From Agapanthus africanus (Eukaryota > Streptophyta > Magnoliopsida > Asparagales > Amaryllidaceae), in contig JASDDO010000018.1 in assembly GCA_030015575.1 (NCBI GenBank), positions 377,451,908-377,515,907 of the forward strand: a stretch of DNA of 64,000 bases, given 5' to 3'. The translations under genes and the position numbers were made by a program. The notes under the pieces are model-generated. The model did not search any database, had not been told where the DNA came from, and worked only from the letters and a program-made list of their open reading frames with translations. Position 1 is the first letter of the stretch; every line of letters begins with the position of its first letter. This document shows, one piece after another, positions 58,135 to 64,000 of this stretch.

Positions 58135-61100
58135 TTAACCGAACTTTCTTAAAACACTTTGGCTTTTGGATTGTTATTTAGTCGTATATATCGTTGCTGC
58201 TCCTATATCACCTTTACATTTCTCCAGAACACTCCGTATCACTACAAAGAACCACATTTCTTGGATATTCCATCGTATAGTTACATATGAGCTCGAAAGA
58301 ACTTGTTCCAGTTCGAGTATGGATTCTGGTACTGGAGAAATTGAATAGGATTATTCGGTTGTCTTTTCCCTTTACCTTCTCTCAGGTTGCAAGAGCTCCT
58401 GGTATTAGAAGACACCTATTGTGCTTATTGGATAGTCTTCTTCCAAACCTTAGGCTGGTGCCGAAGGGTAGGGAAGGAGGAAAACCAATTAGCCTAAGTG
58501 TGGTGTACAGAAGGTAATAAGTAAAGACATATAAAGGGATTAGAGTAAGGGAAAAGGAAATTGCGACTGATATCATTCACGACGAAACCGCGTATACCCC
58601 TACCACTCCTATATCACCTTTGCATTTCTCCAAAACACTCCATATCACTACGAAGATCCATATTGCTTGGATATGCCATCGTATAGTTACATATGAACTC
58701 GAAGGAACTTGTTCCAGTTCGAGGATGGTTTCCGGTTCAGGAGAAATAGAATAAGAATATTCAGTTGTCTTTTCTCTTTACCTTCTCTCAGGTTGCGAGG
58801 GCTCCTGGTATTAGTAGAGTATACCTGTTGCGCTTATTGGATAGTCTTCTTCCAAATCATAGGCAGGTGCCGAAAGGTAGGGAAGGAAGAAAACCGATTA
58901 GCCTAAGTGTGGTGTACAGAAGGTAATAAGTAAAGACATATAATGGATTGGAATGAGGGCAAGGAAATATACGGTTACTATCATGAATCTGGATAGTGGA
59001 AGATGCATTACTAGGAATACCCGGCTGCCCCTTCGAAACATTTTCATGTTTCAGTTTCATTGTGCGTTGTTAATTGAAAACTGTTTTCCCAATTAGATTT
59101 TGACTCCAGGGTATGTACTTACCAGATTTGATTCTCACATCTGTATGGCGTTACGGATGATGAGTGGGAGTAAGATATTGGGAATTGGGTGATTAGATCC
59201 TTTACATATAGGAATTCTTTGTAATTGGTGATATTTGACGAAATCACCTGGGTTTTGCCTAACGACAAATATTTGGTTTTGAATATCCGTCGTTATGCAC
59301 CAAATTCAAATTGATATATCTGTACGTTTATTTTATAAAGTGAGATATAACTTTTTGAAATTATGTCTATGACATTTACCTATATCAGTTGATGGTTAGG
59401 TAAGGAGTATTCAACAACGGTGTAATTCTTCTTAACCATAGTACAGTTTTCAACCTACGACGTGCAGGGTTTGAGTTATTAAACTCGGTAGACTTATACA
59501 GAGTATTGTATGTTGTTCGGTGTCCATTAGGATAAAGGGGTTAGTACTCGTACTATATTCTGTTTACTCATGACTTCTCTAGTTTTAGACAAGTATTTCG
59601 TTGAAATACAAGGTTCAGATTTTGAGAAGATATAGGTATAAGAATAAAGTAGAGAACCATTTGTTGTAAAGTATCAGTATTCTTTAAGGTGATCGATGAT
59701 GTAGATACTTGTGTTAGGTATTTCGTTAAGATTAATAGTTTTGAGAAATTGCTTCTCTTTCAGGTTACTCATATGTGGGTGCATTTCTTGATGAGTAATG
59801 CTGCTTGGCCTCCTTCTATTTAGCTGATATGCACTGGAAACGGCTGCATGTATTTTGAATCTGGTTCCAATTAAATTAGTATCTTTGTTTCTATATAGTA
59901 TATATAATCAATTCATATCTTAACGATGTTAAGGTATAGGGAGTAGTTCAGCTGATGCTTAAAACCAGAATCTGGACAAGCTCTAGGCACGTTTCAGTAA
60001 TGGCAGTTTGTGGGTTATCCCGGACATCAACGAGGGTTAAATTCTAACCATCAAGAAGATCAATAGTTAAATTGTTCTTGACTCGCCACATTTTTAGTAA
60101 AATGAATTCTATTCAGAAAAAATTAGTGGGAGTATGGTAGAACTGGAAGTGATTCCAAAACCACAAACTATTACTAAAAGTTTAGTAGAACCTAATGATT
60201 CAATTGGTTTCGATGATCCATTAGCCACTCCGCAGATTTGATGGGTAACCTCAGGCACCCGAGAGGTACTTCAGTCTTCTCAGAGAAGATGACAGGGAGG
60301 TTCTTGTTTACCCAGACTTGCCATTGCTACTGTTCTAGAATATAAGACCCGGCATGAGGATGAGTATAACTTCGTTCTAAACTAGCTTTAGAAGTGCAGG
60401 TGTATATGACTCTGCCAGAAGGTTGTTGTAGTCAGTGGGAGCAGCGGAAACGTAGTGGGAAAGTAGCTTATGTCTATTTATAGACTAAAGAAGGTATAGC
60501 AGAGATAGATCATCTATTTTTGATGTGACAGTCATAGAGTTTGACTTCATCATAATAAGAGATGGATCTACGAAGAAAGTAGTAGGGAGTGATGTCCTGG
60601 TATTTGGATGACATGCACTTGATAGGAAGTGATCTTTCTATACTACGATCGGTTATATACTGTGGTTGTTACAAGGTGTTTCTCCATATAGGATATGGAT
60701 ATAATATCAGGGATTCTGGTCACTAGATCTATGGTTTTAGATCTAGATTTAGGAAGTGTCTCAATTTGGGTAATTTTATATTATTCTAAAGGTATTTTAG
60801 AATGGATGACTCCTGGCGTGGTGGTGTACCCGCAGGTGATGGAGTCACCCTCTCTAAAGAGATGTCTTACATACTGATGGGGAGAGGGATTTGCATGACT
60901 GGCATATCATATGCTTAGGCAATTGAGTCAATAATGAGATGTCAAGTACCACACCAGATTTTATTTTTGCATTAGTTGCAATAAGCATATATATTAATCC
61001 AATCCTGAAGAAACGTTGAGAAGCAGTTATGAACATAAGTGGATGCTCTTGGTATATAGTAATGGCAGCCTCCTTCGGGAGGCGGTTATCATTTTAGGAT

Positions 61101-61527
61101 TCCAAGATAACCTGGATGACAGAGTGACTGTCAGAGTTATAGTTTTCCTTCTTTTTAGGGGCAGTATGTTGGAAAGGTGGTCCAAGCGGATACTGAGGAA
61201 GGCATGGCGCAGGATACTGATTAAATTCAGTGGATAATATAGTTTAAGAAGTTTGTTGGATTTGGAGTTCATTTGTGAACTAAGTTCCATCAGATATCCA
61301 GACAAATTCTAAGACAGGTATTGCTCATTTCGGGAGATAGTATTTCTCCGCGAAGTTGAGATATAGAGAGATAAAGATAGAAACAATGGAGCGGATCCAC
61401 TCACTAAGGCTATTTCTCGAACGCAATAATTTCGCAAACGGGTTTTGCCAAACTGATTAGTACAGAAGTTGGGTGTTCGGTATCACACGGTCTGTGAGTA
61501 TGCGACACCGCAATAATTAGCCTTAAG
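58135..61527 (+). mobile_element. Element A, right segment: interior with decayed pol
   Basis: It resumes at TTAACCGAAC (TSD TTAAC) and is collinear with C from about 4037 to 7410. It holds the tandem duplication (58190-58935), integrase-RT linker (near 60225), RT piece (near 60600-60720, YLDDMHLIG reading) and RNase H end (near 61385). The pol domains missing in C and F are missing here too. Divergence from C is greater than between C and F. Confidence 0.85.
60598..60720 (+). pseudogene. RT fragment with YLDD in element A
   Basis: Around 60602 the reading WYLDDMHLIGSDLSILRSVI matches the RT palm of C, F and B. It is open for only about 40 codons and has no start or continuation. Confidence 0.6.
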
Positions 61528-61541
61528 TGCAAGTAGGAGAT
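61528..61541 (+). promoter_or_regulatory. Polypurine tract of element A
   Basis: TGCAAGTAGGAGAT precedes the 3' LTR. It has one change from the C and F tract. Confidence 0.85.
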
Positions 61542-63617
61542 TGTTGGATATAGTGCCCTCAAGTCAATTATTGAATCATAGGCAAGCGGTTGTGATGATT
61601 GAGGGAGGACCTATACGGGAAGAACAGTCTTACTCGAGATGATAGTATGCTATATGGTTTGTCATTATCATCATGTACATGCATTAGGTGGCATTACAGA
61701 TCACTATTACATGTTGATAGAACCTATAGGATTCTTGCTTGACTACCAGCATTATGATGGCGATCATATACGTGGGAGCTGGGTGGTCTATAAGCACATC
61801 CTTAAATGTCCCTAGTCGAGGGATTATTGAGAATGTGCATCGATACTCCGGAGTAGACTAATGTATACTTATCGAGACCCCGACGAGTGGCGGTGGCCGG
61901 TCTCACAAGCATTGATGTCAGTTAGTCACCTAAGATAGTATACATGTGCTCATTGGGTTATGAGTACACTGTACGGACTCGCCGGGAACATACTAGTTGG
62001 TATTATACCTATTGTCAGATAGCAGTTCCTAGGTGACATGAGTACAGGTTAGTTCCTGGGAACATGTTAGTCTGTCGACCTAAGATCGTCATTTGCCTTG
62101 TGTGAGTTCCCACTATACTTTGATTACTACCCTACCATGGCTCAAAGGAGTCGTGCAAACAGGTTTTAGTTGGGTACAGTCCCGAGCCACATGGAGGCAG
62201 TGAGCGAATCGTCGGGGATTTGTCTTTCCCGGTATTAGGGTTGATGTCGCGTTGTGCACGGGTGGCCATCACCAGAAATCCTTGGCCAAGGTAGACGAGA
62301 ATTACTGATTTAGATCAATAGTTTCTCAGTGGGTGATGGGCTTCATACCGACACGAAATATCGCGTTATTAGGGGTCTGACTTTATCCACCCTTTAGACT
62401 TGATATGCGATACTCTTAGACGAATAAACCGGATTGTAAGGAGATTGTCACAGACAGGGTCAATAGGGGTTTGGATGAGTTTGCTCGTCAGCCTTCCTTT
62501 CGTTCAATACCTGGGTAGCCGTTACGTACAGCTAGTGTCGCTGACGTGCTTGTGGTTAAACCCACTGCCAGCGTATTGACGAGTCTTTAGAGTCCCACAC
62601 AGAGGGTTTTCACAGTTCAGACGATATAGTGTAGATGATGTATGTTGGTACATACAGGTATCCGATTAAATATGTGTATAGGCTACACAGACTTTAATCG
62701 GACGGTTGATAATACTAGCGGCTTAGGATTAAGCCGGATTATTAAATCAGGTTTTGATTTAATAATTTATATATATTTTTTTATATATGTATTCTAGTAT
62801 TATTGTTCACTATTCATTTTCTCTCTTGCATATTCATATTTTTTTACGAATACGTGTATATGTATTTCGAAACGTATACCCGGATGTATTCCGTATTTAT
62901 ACGGAATAGCTTCTAGAAGTTGGACACCTCATTTAGATGATTTTCTTTTTAGAAAATCATTTGTTTTTTTAAATGAGGTGGAGGGAGAGTTGGCATGAGC
63001 ATAGTGAGTCATGTAGTGAGGCATAGCTCTTGTTTATTTTATTGGAAAATGAAAGAGATATTTTCATTGCATGGTTGCAAATGACTTAGCTATATTTTCT
63101 ATATGCCATGACATCCATTATATTTCTCTAGGCGATTCATTCATCACTTGCTTTGTTAGTTCACACTCTCTTGAGAGACTTAGCCATTTTCTTGAGTTGC
63201 TCATGCCACTAGTTTTCCTCACCTCCTTCTTCATCTTCTTGGGTTACTCATTTGAGCTCATATGATGAGAGAAAAATATAGTGAGACATTCCTACACCTC
63301 CTCTCTCCTTTGCTAGCAACCTTGGAGCGTCGGTTGCCTCGCTTAGGGAGGCTAGATCCTGCTTCGTTTCTCTCGGGTAGATCATCATGGATGGAGGAAG
63401 ATCGACAACCAAGTTCGATCCGCGACCCCTAGGAGCTAATGAAGGTGGTAGAAGACCGAAGGACTTGGTTCATTCGGTATAACCTTTCTAAACTCCTATT
63501 TAGTTTGCTAGATTAGGGTTAATGGTAGATCCGTTTTTGCGGGTTGTGTTAGTGCCAGTTTATAAAAAAAATCCGCAATCGGCCATGGTTCGATGGCCAA
63601 AGCGCTGGCATAACCCA
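61542..63617 (+). repeat. 3' LTR of element A (~2,076 bp)
   Basis: It starts TGTTGGATATAG and is collinear with the C LTR in its first ~1,050 bp and its last ~300 bp. The middle (about 62770-63280) is subfamily-specific. The end is placed at TAACCCA by comparison with the ends of C and G, and is uncertain by a few bases because the left TSD is outside the window. Confidence 0.82.
62639..62766 (+). other. LTR hairpin cassette of element A
   Basis: Four hairpins occur in a row. They are TGTATGT/ACATACA, CCGATTAAA/TTTAATCGG (inner GTGTA/TACAC), CGGCTT/AAGCCG, and ATTATTAAATCA/TGATTTAATAAT. They occupy the same place as the cassette in C (544-717) and E (about 25030-25180), with largely different arm sequences. 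Confidence 0.75.
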
Positions 63618-64000
63618 ATACTGATCAGCCTCTAGCAATCAATATCCTATTAAGTTACAATTTGTGTTCCATTCTTGATTTCCCCTTTTTCCCATGTTTC
63701 ATGTTTCATGTCAGGTATCAATTTAATATTTACCTAATGCCAACACTAGAACAATCATCTACATGTCGTGTCAATCCAAGCAATCAAGTCAATCAGTTGA
63801 TATCAGGAATTTGTTGGCATTTGGGTAATTATTACATTGCAATTAGGTTTGGCAGGGTAACAATAACAAGACATATGAATACATGTAATTCCATCAATAT
63901 GCCAACATTCTTAAGAACGTCATGGTCAATGAGCAATAAACAAACAATCGAATCGATACAATCATCAATATCAGGTTTATTATTATCAGCAGATTCCTAC
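63618..64000. other. Right flank outside the nested elements
   Basis: This is AT-rich sequence without an open frame, PBS, PPT or recognisable repeat end. It could be host sequence or part of a larger, unseen element. Confidence 0.5.

Noticed and set aside
63618..64000. Start of a host gene at the right edge
   Set aside because: It is AT-rich and has no open frame or splice pattern that I can support.

Overview
This window is a stack of nested plant LTR retrotransposons. I found no host gene. The evidence for a flowering plant is: long LTRs starting TG and ending CA, primer-binding sites of the initiator-methionine type (TGGTATCAGAGC), polypurine tracts directly before 3' LTRs, 5-bp target-site duplications (TSDs), Ty1/copia gag-pol in the order protease-integrase-RT-RNase H, and a LARD-like element with 4.5-kb LTRs. 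The species cannot be named from this sequence.

Layout, using letters assigned here. A is the outermost element: a copia-type, plus-strand, coding-decayed element seen at 19490-21276 and 58135-63617, with its 5' end left of the window. B (minus strand, 9652-19489) is a decayed copia element inserted in A. C (plus, 1-9651) is a copia-type element with decayed pol inserted in B's 3' LTR; its LTRs are nearly identical. D (minus, 21277-58134, TSD TTAAC) is a LARD-like element inserted in A. D's left LTR holds E (plus, 23965-34297, TSD TATAT), the only copy with a readable gag-pol, now dead. It also holds F (plus, 35648-48130, TSD GGAGG), a sister of C. F's 5' LTR was hit by G, a solo LTR of the same family (36288-38516, TSD GAGGC). 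D's right LTR holds H, a solo LTR of an unrelated family (54289-56147, TSD GCGTG). Nesting is four deep: A>D>F>G.

A, B, C, E, F and G are subfamilies of one copia clade. They share LTR blocks, PBS and PPT, and the full elements share a leader of roughly 2-3 kb before gag. A, C and F have the same rearranged, frame-broken pol remnant, yet C and F have LTRs about 99% or more identical. They must have been copied recently with enzymes supplied in trans. E- or B-like relatives with matching PBS and PPT are candidate donors.

The most unusual signal is RNA-like structure in these elements. (1) Every full leader carries three hairpins in about 210 nt. Each has a TTGRC/GTYAA stem. In B, C, E and F the tetraloop is the same in all three hairpins of one element but differs between elements (C CTTC, F CAAA, E TTTA, B CTCC). 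The flanking stems show compensatory changes. (2) A GC-rich hairpin lies about 200 nt after the PBS in B, C, E and F, and comparable palindromes occur in the unrelated LTRs of D and H. (3) The LTRs carry several covarying hairpins. (4) The D internal region has an array of about twelve small hyphenated palindromes, most with 5-nt arms and 7-nt loops. All identities and pairings were judged by eye.
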